Positions 6,503 to 11,783 of a DNA stretch of 11,783 nucleotides are shown one piece after another. The stretch spans positions 1-11,783 of the forward strand of contig JAEZIV010000178.1 of assembly GCA_023436515.1 (NCBI GenBank). The letters are read 5' to 3'. The notes beneath the pieces were generated by a model. The model did no database searches, was not told where the DNA came from, and saw only the letters and a program-made list of their open reading frames with translations. The translations under genes were made by a program, and so were the position numbers. Numbering within the stretch: the stretch's first letter is position 1; each line of letters begins with the position of its first letter. The stretch comes from Bacillota bacterium (lineage in GTDB: Bacteria; Bacillota; Clostridia; Acetivibrionales; DSM-1351).

Positions 6503-7150
6503 TTACAACAAAGTGTCCGGATAAATCTGAGACTCTACCGCAACCTCCCATAGTAGCTTGGGAAGTCCGTATCTATCCATCCGGCATTCATTTATATATT
6601 TCATTCTCCAGCCTTCAAAAAGCCTCTCAATTTGTTCAGAGTCAAAGAACCTTTTCCTATTCCCTTCAATATCATAATAGCCGGCCTCAATCAAACTCCC
6701 CTGTCCAGCGCCATAATTGACATCCTTTGTGGAATTCAGCCTGCAAAGGAGATAGCCTCCCTGTGCAAGTACCCTCTTTATCTCATTTACTATGCGAAGG
6801 GTATCCTCCCAACAGAAATAGTGAAGGCTCAAATCAGCAACAATCACCTTTGCACTTCCTTCACCAAAAGGCAGCCCTTCAAGCATATCCAATACCCTTG
6901 CTTCAACTTCCGGAACAAACTCTTTTACTATTTTAATAGCTGCTTCTGAAATATCACAGGATATAACTTTGTAACCCCGCTCAGAGAGATAAAGGCTGTT
7001 ATTCCCTCTCCCACACCCTAAATCAAGGATTGGTACCTCTTTCGAAGTTTCTAAAACATCCTGATGCTTATCCAGCCACAAATCATACTTGGGCTTTTCA
7101 GTTGCATATTTGCCATATGCATTATTCCAATGCTCTTTTGCAGTACTCAC
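6503..7150 (-). CDS. Class I SAM-dependent methyltransferase
   Basis: This 215-residue cytosolic protein has a Rossmann-type methyltransferase fold of the Methyltransf_11/25 or TehB-like group. SAM motif I is ILDLGCGRGNNSLYL (41-55), the acidic residue that binds the ribose is D66 in VISCDIS, and VIVADLSLHYF (about 102-112) is motif IV-like. RVLAQGGYLLCRL is the strand 5 region, and the C-terminal half contains a substrate cap with FFDSEQIERLFEG. Length is typical of small-molecule methyltransferases. The start is a GTG at 7150, supported by GGGGAG at 8 bases; no ATG exists nearby in frame. The acceptor substrate cannot be told from the sequence. It appears to be a single-gene unit between the recR terminator and the GNAT remnant, with its own -10. 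Confidence 0.88.
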   Translation of the reverse strand: MSTAKEHWNNAYGKYATEKPKYDLWLDKHQDVLETSKEVPILDLGCGRGNNSLYLSERGYKVISCDISEAAIKIVKEFVPEVEARVLDMLEGLPFGEGSAKVIVADLSLHYFCWEDTLRIVNEIKRVLAQGGYLLCRLNSTKDVNYGAGQGSLIEAGYYDIEGNRKRFFDSEQIERLFEGWRMKYINECRMDRYGLPKLLWEVAVESQIYPDTLL

Positions 7151-7173
7151 AGTATCACTCCCCAGTTAGCCAT

Positions 7174-7209
7174 ATTATACCCTATAGGTTTGTTTGAACT
7201 ATAAGGGTA
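7174..7209 (-). promoter_or_regulatory. Promoter -10 and overlapping inverted repeat before the methyltransferase
   Basis: A perfect TATAAT lies at 7179-7174 on the minus strand, 23 bases before the GTG; the -35 is poor. TACCCTATAG (7178-7187) and CTATAAGGGTA (7199-7209) form an inverted repeat with a one-base bulge that covers the -10 edge and spacer, suggesting regulated transcription. Confidence 0.45.
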
Positions 7210-7236
7210 GCAACTGCTATTAATTTATTTATTTTC

Positions 7237-7281
7237 AAAAAAAGCACTCCTGCAGTCAGCTTTGGGGCGACTTTGAGAGTG
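7237..7281 (-). terminator. Rho-independent terminator after recR
   Basis: On the minus strand CACTC/GAGTG (7281-7277 with 7249-7245) encloses an inner AGTC/GACT stem (7272-7269 with 7257-7254) and is followed by C and seven T (7243-7237). It is about 90 bases past the recR stop and closes the replication and repair block. Confidence 0.6.
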
Positions 7282-7295
7282 ACTCTTTAACAAGC

Positions 7296-7349
7296 TTTAT
7301 TTACTTACAAACAAACTATATTTGCGTGTGAGCAGATTTTATTTACTTA
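7296..7349. repeat. 12-bp direct repeat TTTATTTACTTA
   Basis: Two perfect copies, at 7296-7307 and 7338-7349, lie 42 bases apart in the recR 3' untranslated region. The function is unknown. The AT-rich composition makes chance possible. Confidence 0.4.
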
Positions 7350-7369
7350 AGACAACTCAATAAACCCTG

Positions 7370-7969
7370 CTATATCTCACGTCTTCCTTCCAAAGCCTTG
7401 GCAAGTGTAACCTCGTCGGCATATTCCAGGTCGCCGCCCACAGGAATTCCGTGAGCTATTCTGGTGGTCTTCACTCCCAGAGGCTTAATGAGCTTGGAGA
7501 GATACATGGCAGTGGCTTCACCTTCAACATTTGGGTTAGTTGCCAATATAACCTCTTTAACCTCTCCGCTCCCCAGGCGCATTATCAATTCCTTGATTCT
7601 TATATCCTCAGGTCCAATGCCCATCATGGGTGATATGGCTCCATGTAAAACATGATAAAGTCCTTTAAACTCTCTTGTTCTCTCCATTGCGACAACGTCT
7701 CTTGCATCCTGAACAACACATATGGAAGACCTGTCTCTTGAGGTTCCACTGCATAAAGGACATGGGTCTGTGTCAGTTAAATTGCTGCAAATTGAACAGT
7801 ATTTAGTTTTCTGCTTAGCGTCTAGTATTGAATTCGCCAGTCCCTGGACCCTTTCCATTGGCATATTAATAACATGAAAGGCCAATCTTTGGGCCGACTT
7901 GTGTCCAATACCGGGCAGCTTCTGAAATTCCTCTACAAGCTTTGCAACAGGAACTGCGTAATAATCCAT
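7370..7969 (-). CDS. recR: Recombination mediator RecR
   Basis: RecR works with RecO (and RecF) to load RecA onto SSB-coated single-stranded DNA at gaps. The 199-residue product is the usual length. It shows the N-terminal helix-hairpin-helix ([16 protein letters not shown], 18-33), a four-cysteine zinc finger (C58, C61, C70, C73 in CSICSN...CPLCSG) and a Toprim domain from about 81 ([33 protein letters not shown]), then the C-terminal [15 protein letters not shown] and [12 protein letters not shown] segments. I place the start at the ATG 7969-7967 (MDYYAVPV), which has GGAG at 6 bases and matches the family N-terminus; an in-frame ATG at 7987 would add MEMEKR, lacks a ribosome site and lies in the arm of a stem-loop. 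It is the third gene of the conserved dnaX-ybaB-recR order. Confidence 0.97.
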   Translation of the reverse strand: MDYYAVPVAKLVEEFQKLPGIGHKSAQRLAFHVINMPMERVQGLANSILDAKQKTKYCSICSNLTDTDPCPLCSGTSRDRSSICVVQDARDVVAMERTREFKGLYHVLHGAISPMMGIGPEDIRIKELIMRLGSGEVKEVILATNPNVEGEATAMYLSKLIKPLGVKTTRIAHGIPVGGDLEYADEVTLAKALEGRREI

Positions 7970-7984
7970 TCTTTTCTCCATCTC

Positions 7985-8037
7985 CATGCCATTTATTCCG
8001 GCTTAATGCCTCTTGCACAAACGGAACAAATGGCATG
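7985..8037. promoter_or_regulatory. 16-bp-arm stem-loop in the recR leader
   Basis: CATGCCATTTATTCCG (7985-8000) pairs with CGGAACAAATGGCATG (8022-8037) with a single mismatch, around a 21-base loop. On the recR transcript the stem ends six bases before the GGAG ribosome site. No T run follows, so it is not an ordinary terminator. It may control translation or mRNA stability, or be a remnant of a small mobile repeat. Confidence 0.7.
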
Positions 8038-8114
8038 CAACAAATTGTGATATACCGTTTCGATCATTCATAGGTTCTATGTGAACAAAAATTTATATGT
8101 GTAAATAAACCGTC

Positions 8115-8128
8115 GGATTTTAAAATCC
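8115..8128. repeat. 14-bp perfect palindrome GGATTTTAAAATCC
   Basis: This perfect palindrome lies between the ybaB terminator and recR. It may be an operator for a recR promoter, but no convincing -35/-10 pair is visible next to it. A shorter hairpin, CATAG-GTT-CTATG (8069-8081), lies nearby. Confidence 0.45.
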
Positions 8129-8155
8129 TTGGTAAGGTAACTTCCTCAATATCAA

Positions 8156-8175
8156 CAAAAACGCCCTTAGGAGCG
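8156..8175 (-). terminator. Terminator after ybaB
   Basis: On the minus strand CGCTC (8175-8171), loop CTAA and GGGCG (8166-8162) form a hairpin with one G-U pair, followed by TTTTTG. An A run precedes the stem. It lies about 50 bases after the ybaB stop and suggests partial or full termination before recR. Confidence 0.6.
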
Positions 8176-8227
8176 CTTTTGTAATTCTTCCGGTACAATT
8201 ATCTGTGTCTGTAATTTGGTAAGCTCT

Positions 8228-8587
8228 CTAGAACAGTCCAGGGAAGCCGCCCATTCCACCGGTGATTTTACCCATCTCGGAATTGGCCAGTTCATCGGCT
8301 TTTCTCAGCGCTTCATTTACGGCACTTAATATGAGATCCTGCAACATTTCCACATCATCAGGATCAACAACCTCCGGCTTTATAACAATCTCCTTTATCT
8401 CCTTCTTTCCGGTTGCTACTATGGAGATTGCTCCACCGCCTACAGAAACCTCAACTGTTTTGTTTTCAAGCTCCTGTTGAGCCTTTTCCATATCCTTCTG
8501 CATTTTTTGAGCCTGCTTCATAAGGTTGTTCATATTACCTCCTAAGCCGCCTCCAAAACCTCCGCCCGGGAATCCGCCTCTTGCCAT
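8228..8587 (-). CDS. ybaB: YbaB/EbfC family nucleoid-associated protein
   Basis: This 119-residue DNA-binding protein is a small dimer that coats DNA and affects nucleoid organisation. The first 18 residues are Gly-rich ([17 protein letters not shown]), as is common in clostridial members, followed by the long helix [22 protein letters not shown]. The core [25 protein letters not shown] carries the family-typical GGGA..V...G, and a second helix ([24 protein letters not shown]) is followed by a [14 protein letters not shown] tail. An ATG preceded by AGGAGG at 9 bases supports the start. It sits 96 bases after dnaX, the near-universal arrangement, and it is followed by a terminator rather than running directly into recR. 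It is presumably co-transcribed with dnaX. Confidence 0.95.
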   Translation of the reverse strand: MARGGFPGGGFGGGLGGNMNNLMKQAQKMQKDMEKAQQELENKTVEVSVGGGAISIVATGKKEIKEIVIKPEVVDPDDVEMLQDLILSAVNEALRKADELANSEMGKITGGMGGFPGLF

Positions 8588-8683
8588 ATATTATATCCTC
8601 CTGTTTATGGAATTTTATGTTTAATAGTATTTTACAGCACTCAAATAATACCAATTATTTAACTGCTTCTCTAATATTATAAC

Positions 8684-10504
8684 TTATTCATCTATTATAT
8701 CAAGGTGAACCTTGAGCTTATCTGCAATTTCTCTTGCATTTTTTAACAAGGTGCTTTCCTGCTCATCATTTTGCTCTGTAGTCAGGTTTGGAGCTATATC
8801 TTCCAGCTCCTCTTCATTTATGAACCTTATGCGAACCTGTCTCCCAAGCTTACGAGCAAGGACCTGCTGGAGTACCTCCAAATGCTCCGGCTTGGCAACT
8901 ACCGATTTAAAGGTAGTTACACCTGTAGGAAATACTATCAAAAGGGTGTTTTCGTCTCCCATTACAGCCCTTGCCGATGTTAAATAGGTTGTCAGCATCA
9001 TCCTCCCGCCGGATTTCAGTTCCTTCATTACCTCCGGCCAAGCTTCAAAAGGCTGATGGGCTGTTCCCTTGCTTTTATTTCCTTCTTTAGCATTGCCTGC
9101 ACCCGCCTTAGCTCCCGCCCCTGCAGTAAAGCCCGCCTGAGCACTACCGGGAACACCGTCTTTTGCTCCGGCCCCAGGTCTGCCCAAGCCACCTGCCGAA
9201 CCCGGTGCTGCCAAAGGGCTTGCAGTGGTAGCACTACCGGGAGCTGGCGGCAAATTATCCAACACTCTCCCCGAAGCCTGTTCTGCCGGAGCAACACCTG
9301 CCCCAGGCGCAGCATCTGCATAGCCACGGGCTCTTGCTGCGCCTGCTCCTGTTCTTATGGCATTTTCAAGGTCAGTTATCCTGTCAGCCAGCTCATTGCT
9401 ATCCCCGCTTTGTCCAAGGCTCCCCATGCTTATGGATATCAGTATTACTTCAAGGAATACTCTCTGATTCAGGGCATATTTAAGCTGGGACTCGAAGGCT
9501 GACAGTTCTCTTATTATCAAAACCAGCCTCTCCTTGGAAAATGCTTCGGACTGCTGAAGCATCCTATCAAGGTATTGCCTGCTTATGTCTAAGATATCAG
9601 AAGGGTTCCTGGTAATCTTGCATAACAACAGATTTCTGAAATACATTACCAGATCGGAGGCAAACCTCAATATGTCCCTTCCATTGGAGGAAAGCCTTTC
9701 AACACCGTTAACCAGACCTTCAACATTTTGATCCTTAATATAATCAATTATCTCTGAAATAAAATCGTCACTTACAATACCTATTACATCAAGTACGTCC
9801 TGATGCTTTATGTTCTTGTTTCCCACGGAAATGCATTGATCCAGTATACTTAAGGCATCTCTCATGGCACCGTCTGCCAGCTTTGCAATCAGCAGTGCCG
9901 CGTCATTTTCAAGTACTATATCGCTGGCCTGTGCGATCAGCCTGACCCTTTCTGCTATGCTTGCCGGTGTAATCCTTTTAAAGTCAAATCTCTGACATCT
10001 GGACAGAATAGTAGCAGGGAGCTTGTGAGGGTCGGTAGTTGCCAAAATGAATACCACATGTGCCGGGGGCTCCTCAAGAGTTTTCAATAATGCATTAAAA
10101 GCACCTGCCGAAAGCATATGAACCTCGTCGATAATATATACCTTATATCGTGCCTGAGAGGGTGCATATACCACCTCATCCCTTATTTCCCTTATATTAT
10201 CAACACTGTTGTTGGAGGCTGCATCTATTTCAACAACATCAAGAATCGAATCACTTAAAATCCCCTGGCATATCTCACATTCATTGCAAGGATCTCCATC
10301 TCTTGTATTAAGACAGTTTATAGCCCTGGCAAAGATCTTTGCCATTGTAGTCTTACCGGTTCCTCTTGTACCGCAAAAAATGTAGGCGTGCCCGATACGT
10401 TCTGACTTAACGGTATTCTTAATTGTACGTACCACATGCTCCTGCTCAACAACATCCTCAAATACAAGTGGCCGCCACTTTCTGTACAACGCTGTATAAG
10501 ACAT
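8684..10504 (-). CDS. dnaX: DNA polymerase III subunit tau (gamma/tau, DnaX)
   Basis: This 606-residue clamp-loader ATPase loads the sliding clamp and links it to the polymerase and helicase. The N-terminal AAA+ module has MSYTALYRKWRP, Walker A GTRGTGKTT (45-53), a zinc-binding cluster C64-x8-C73-x2-C76-x2-C79, DEVH Walker B (126-129) and SRC sensor/arginine finger (168-170). Domain III runs to about 383. Residues about 385-480 form an Ala/Gly/Pro-rich, high-GC linker with PGSA three times and GAGAK twice; the C-terminal part (485-606) is the tau tail. The start is the ATG 10504-10502, supported by GGAGGAGAAGG and homology; a longer frame to 10603 would run over the promoter. No obvious A-AAA-AAG slippery site was noticed, so a programmed frameshift to gamma is not supported. 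Confidence 0.97.
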   Translation of the reverse strand: MSYTALYRKWRPLVFEDVVEQEHVVRTIKNTVKSERIGHAYIFCGTRGTGKTTMAKIFARAINCLNTRDGDPCNECEICQGILSDSILDVVEIDAASNNSVDNIREIRDEVVYAPSQARYKVYIIDEVHMLSAGAFNALLKTLEEPPAHVVFILATTDPHKLPATILSRCQRFDFKRITPASIAERVRLIAQASDIVLENDAALLIAKLADGAMRDALSILDQCISVGNKNIKHQDVLDVIGIVSDDFISEIIDYIKDQNVEGLVNGVERLSSNGRDILRFASDLVMYFRNLLLCKITRNPSDILDISRQYLDRMLQQSEAFSKERLVLIIRELSAFESQLKYALNQRVFLEVILISISMGSLGQSGDSNELADRITDLENAIRTGAGAARARGYADAAPGAGVAPAEQASGRVLDNLPPAPGSATTASPLAAPGSAGGLGRPGAGAKDGVPGSAQAGFTAGAGAKAGAGNAKEGNKSKGTAHQPFEAWPEVMKELKSGGRMMLTTYLTSARAVMGDENTLLIVFPTGVTTFKSVVAKPEHLEVLQQVLARKLGRQVRIRFINEEELEDIAPNLTTEQNDEQESTLLKNAREIADKLKVHLDIIDE

Positions 10505-10574
10505 ATCCTTCTCCTCCCTTCCATCGGCCAATTGAGGCCTCTTCAAAATAGTACCTGATTGTACCTCTTTATAT

Positions 10575-10603
10575 ATTTTAACCAAATTAGTCTCACAAAA
10601 CAA
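10575..10603 (-). promoter_or_regulatory. Possible promoter of dnaX
   Basis: On the minus strand TTGTTT (10603-10598), a 17-base spacer and TAAAAT (10580-10575) precede dnaX by about 70 bases. The -35 is only half matched. It lies just after the ffs terminator, which fits a new transcription start. Confidence 0.4.
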
Positions 10604-10642
10604 TCAATAATAGCTTTTGGGATGTGTAAAAACTCCGGATAC

Positions 10643-10686
10643 TAAAATACAAGCCTGTTCAAGTCATATGACCTGTAACAGGCTTG
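10643..10686 (-). terminator. Terminator of ffs
   Basis: On the minus strand CAAGCCTGTT (10686-10677) and AACAGGCTTG (10659-10650) form a 10-bp stem around a mostly palindromic loop (GTCATATGAC, 10663-10672), followed by TATTTTA. It lies just after the SRP RNA. Confidence 0.7.
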
Positions 10687-10706
10687 ATCTTTGTATAAAA
10701 ATGAAT

Positions 10707-11007
10707 GGCCGTACACCCATCGTCGATAGAAATATATAGCCGTTACCATAGAAGCAAGCTTCATAAGAAGCAAGACTTCATTTACAGTTAACTCTAACCA
10801 GGTAACCTAGCGGCACACAGAATTTACCGCTTACCGCTGCTTCCTTCCGGATCTGACGGGGTTCACAGACTTCTATTGCGCAAGACCCAATTTTCATTGC
10901 CACTTGTAAAGGGCAGGCGCTACATACTAAAACCTAAGACAGGAATTCAATCCTGCTATAGCGGATTGCAGGTACAGGGCACCGCTACCTCCCCATCTAG
11001 TACGACC
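10707..11007 (-). ncRNA. ffs: Signal recognition particle RNA (large, Bacillus/Clostridium type)
   Basis: This RNA is the scaffold of the signal recognition particle and binds Ffh in protein targeting. On the minus strand the 5' Alu part reads GGGGAGGTAGCGGTGCCCTG and ACCTGCAATCCGCTATAGCAG, as in the Bacillus subtilis scRNA. The central domain has GGGTCTTGCGCAA, GTCAGATCCGGAAGGAAGC with the conserved GGAAG apical motif, and TGTGCCGCTAGGTTACCTGG. Ends were set by the closing helix: GGTCGTAC (11007-11000) pairs with GTACGGCC (10714-10707). At about 301 bases it is longer than the approximately 270-base B. subtilis RNA; the excess lies in the 3' half, where AGAAGCAAG occurs twice (10750-10758, 10766-10774). 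The precise mature ends may differ by a few bases. A plus-strand reading frame here is only a shadow. Confidence 0.95.
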
Positions 11008-11071
11008 AAAATTGGCTTAACTAATCATGCACCGGTTAATGCAAACTTTACACCAACCGAATACCTTTCAC

Positions 11072-11100
11072 ATTATAACCCAAATACCGAAGTATAGCAA
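11072..11100 (-). promoter_or_regulatory. Promoter of ffs
   Basis: On the minus strand TTGCTA (11100-11095), exactly 17 bases and a perfect TATAAT (11077-11072) predict a start near 11065. This is about 58 bases before the closing helix of the SRP RNA, so a 5' leader would have to be removed, as is known for the B. subtilis precursor processed by RNase III. Confidence 0.65.
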
Positions 11101-11160
11101 TAGCTATAATCCAGTAAATATTTGTATTTCCAGTAAAGATATGACTTGCATTTTCAGAGC

Positions 11161-11213
11161 AAAAAAATAGCACCTCAGATTATAATATATAATAATTCCT
11201 GATATATAGGTGC
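11161..11213 (-). terminator. Minus-strand terminator in the leader of the small ORF
   Basis: GCACCT (minus 11213-11208) pairs with AGGTGC (11175-11170), with an inner CAG/CTG and a large AT-rich loop, followed by TATTTTTTT (ending at 11161). It can end readthrough from the DUF350 gene, 208 bases after its stop, and any antisense RNA started within the small ORF. Confidence 0.6.
11180..11208 (+). promoter_or_regulatory. Weak candidate promoter of the small plus-strand ORF
   Basis: TTATAA (11180-11185), 17 bases, then TGA and TATATA (11203-11208) make a possible extended -10 promoter. The DNA is very AT-rich, so such a match is easily produced by chance. Confidence 0.25.
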
Positions 11214-11259
11214 CCAAATCACAAAAAATAAAATCAAATATGTTTAAAGGAGGAACAAA

Positions 11260-11343
11260 ATGAAAAAGCTTTTAATGGCTTTACATTTATTATTATACCA
11301 CGTTTTTCCTGAAATAATGTTAAGATTGTATAACAAATATTAA
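11260..11343 (+). CDS. Candidate 27-residue hydrophobic peptide, unrecognised
   Basis: This is the only plus-strand gene candidate in the window. ATG at 11260 is preceded by AAAGGAGG (11246-11253) with a 6-base spacer, close to ideal, and the frame ends in tandem TAA TAA. The peptide begins MKKLLMALHLLLYHVF and ends MLRLYNKY: a basic N-terminus, a hydrophobic stretch at residues 4-16 and a basic, aromatic tail. It has no Cys and no recognised family. An antisense extended -10 (11300-11292) and a minus-strand terminator (11161-11213) flank its start, so it may encode a type I toxin. Alternatives are a decayed signal peptide of a lost gene, a leader peptide or a chance ORF. The ribosome site is the main support. 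Confidence 0.4.
   Translation: MKKLLMALHLLLYHVFPEIMLRLYNKY
11292..11300 (-). promoter_or_regulatory. Possible antisense promoter inside the small ORF
   Basis: The minus strand reads TGGTATAAT (11300-11292), a perfect extended -10 like the one before the QueG-like gene. TTAACA (11323-11318) is a -35-like hexamer, but at a 20-base spacer. Transcription would start near 11285 and cover the ORF start and ribosome site. Confidence 0.4.
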
Positions 11344-11420
11344 TAAAGTATGAATTAAAGTACCAATAACCAGTCCACGTACCAATTCAGTATTTCTATG
11401 GGAAACAAAAGAGGTCAATG

Positions 11421-11783
11421 CTAATTTATAAAGCTTAGAATAACTATCGCAATGCCAACATAAAGAGCCACCTGCCCAATAGCTGCTCCAATATTGTCCT
11501 GCTCATATACTTCCTTCCAGATATCCACTTTTACCAGGCTTGTGAATATAAACTTGAAAATCACCGAAAGTATACCGAAGATTATAAGACTTACACCTAT
11601 TACCAGAGACACGGTCAACAGGTCAAAATCCATATAATAGTAGGACATTACCCCTGCAATAATTGTTTGTACAGCAAAAACGAAGCCCAGAAGGCCGATC
11701 CCGGCAGCTGCATTGTTGTCAATAAACAGTTCCTTAAAAAGGGTAGGCTTCCTTCTCAAAACAATGGCATAACAAACTAGAGC
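11421..11783 (-). CDS. DUF350-family membrane protein, C-terminal part (truncated by window edge)
   Basis: The visible 120 residues carry at least three more transmembrane helices after a partial one at the edge. Two DUF350-like half-repeats are seen: LFIDNNAAAGIGLLGFVFAVQTIIAGV and, near the end, VYEQDNIGAAIGQVALYVGIAIVI, each with an Asn-xx-Ala-Ala(-Gly) type entry to a helix. DUF350 proteins are small inner-membrane proteins of unknown function. The frame stays open upstream of the TTG at 11759-11757 as ALVCYAIV, so that TTG is not the start and the true N-terminus lies outside. The stop is TAG 11423-11421. The next minus-strand terminator is 208 bases downstream. No partner gene is visible. 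Confidence 0.65.
   Translation of the reverse strand, partial: ALVCYAIVLRRKPTLFKELFIDNNAAAGIGLLGFVFAVQTIIAGVMSYYYMDFDLLTVSLVIGVSLIIFGILSVIFKFIFTSLVKVDIWKEVYEQDNIGAAIGQVALYVGIAIVILSFIN

Noticed and set aside
6632..6949. Plus-strand 105-codon ORF opposite the methyltransferase
   Set aside because: The minus-strand frame has clear SAM-binding motifs; the plus-strand product shows no recognisable domain.
8041..8090. CRISPR-like repeat (GTTTCGATCATTC...GTGAAC)
   Set aside because: It occurs once only, with no second copy or regularly spaced units in the window.
9056..9502. Plus-strand 148-codon ORF opposite dnaX
   Set aside because: It is created by the GC-rich linker of dnaX; its composition (many Ser, Cys, Arg) is typical of an antisense shadow, and no ribosome site is evident.
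8684..10504. Programmed frameshift producing a gamma subunit
   Set aside because: I saw no A-AAA-AAG-type slippery run followed by a hairpin in the relevant part of dnaX.
10505..10603. N-terminal extension of DnaX by 33 residues
   Set aside because: The extension has no ribosome site, covers the likely -10 and does not resemble the family, whereas MSYTALYRKWRP at 10504 follows a strong ribosome site.
10876..11097. Plus-strand 73-codon ORF
   Set aside because: It lies almost entirely on the complement of the highly conserved SRP RNA, has no good ribosome site and is best explained as a shadow.
11008..11160. tRNA gene beside ffs, as in Bacillus
   Set aside because: No GGTTCRAATCC-like T-arm or cloverleaf could be found in either strand here or elsewhere in the window.

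Overview
The window looks like a chromosomal segment from a low-GC, Gram-positive anaerobe of the Clostridia, perhaps a Ruminiclostridium-like mesophile (genus inferred, not proven). The grounds are strong AGGAGG-type ribosome sites, AT-rich intergenic DNA, a large Bacillus/Clostridium-type SRP RNA beside dnaX-ybaB-recR, and the protein families present. Every recognised gene lies on the minus strand, so it is described here from right to left. The only plus-strand gene proposed is one very small ORF.

Right end (11783 to about 10640): the C-terminal part of a DUF350-type membrane protein runs off the window edge. Next is a 413-base stretch holding a 27-codon plus-strand ORF with a near-ideal ribosome site. 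A possible minus-strand promoter lies inside that ORF and a minus-strand terminator lies in its leader, an arrangement resembling a type I toxin-antitoxin pair. Then comes ffs, the SRP RNA, with a good promoter and a terminator.

Core block (10603 to 7237): dnaX (clamp-loader tau subunit), ybaB/ebfC (nucleoid-associated protein) and recR (recombination mediator) form the classic DNA replication and repair cluster. Here recR is split from ybaB by 258 bases that hold a terminator, a 14-bp palindrome and a 16-bp-arm stem-loop just before the recR ribosome site.

Middle block (7209 to 5311): a class I methyltransferase, a decayed GNAT acetyltransferase with in-frame stop codons (one inside its acetyl-CoA motif), and a Gdx/SugE-type small multidrug resistance exporter. 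This is followed by an intergenic region dense in inverted repeats and an extended -10 promoter.

Left block (5310 to 1): a diverged QueG/COG1600-like iron-sulfur protein, a secreted transglutaminase-like protein with four degenerate repeats before its catalytic domain, a seven-helix membrane diguanylate cyclase, and a two-component system (OmpR-type regulator overlapping a truncated sensor kinase). The last three are plausibly surface or envelope sensing functions, but no direct link between them is visible in the sequence.
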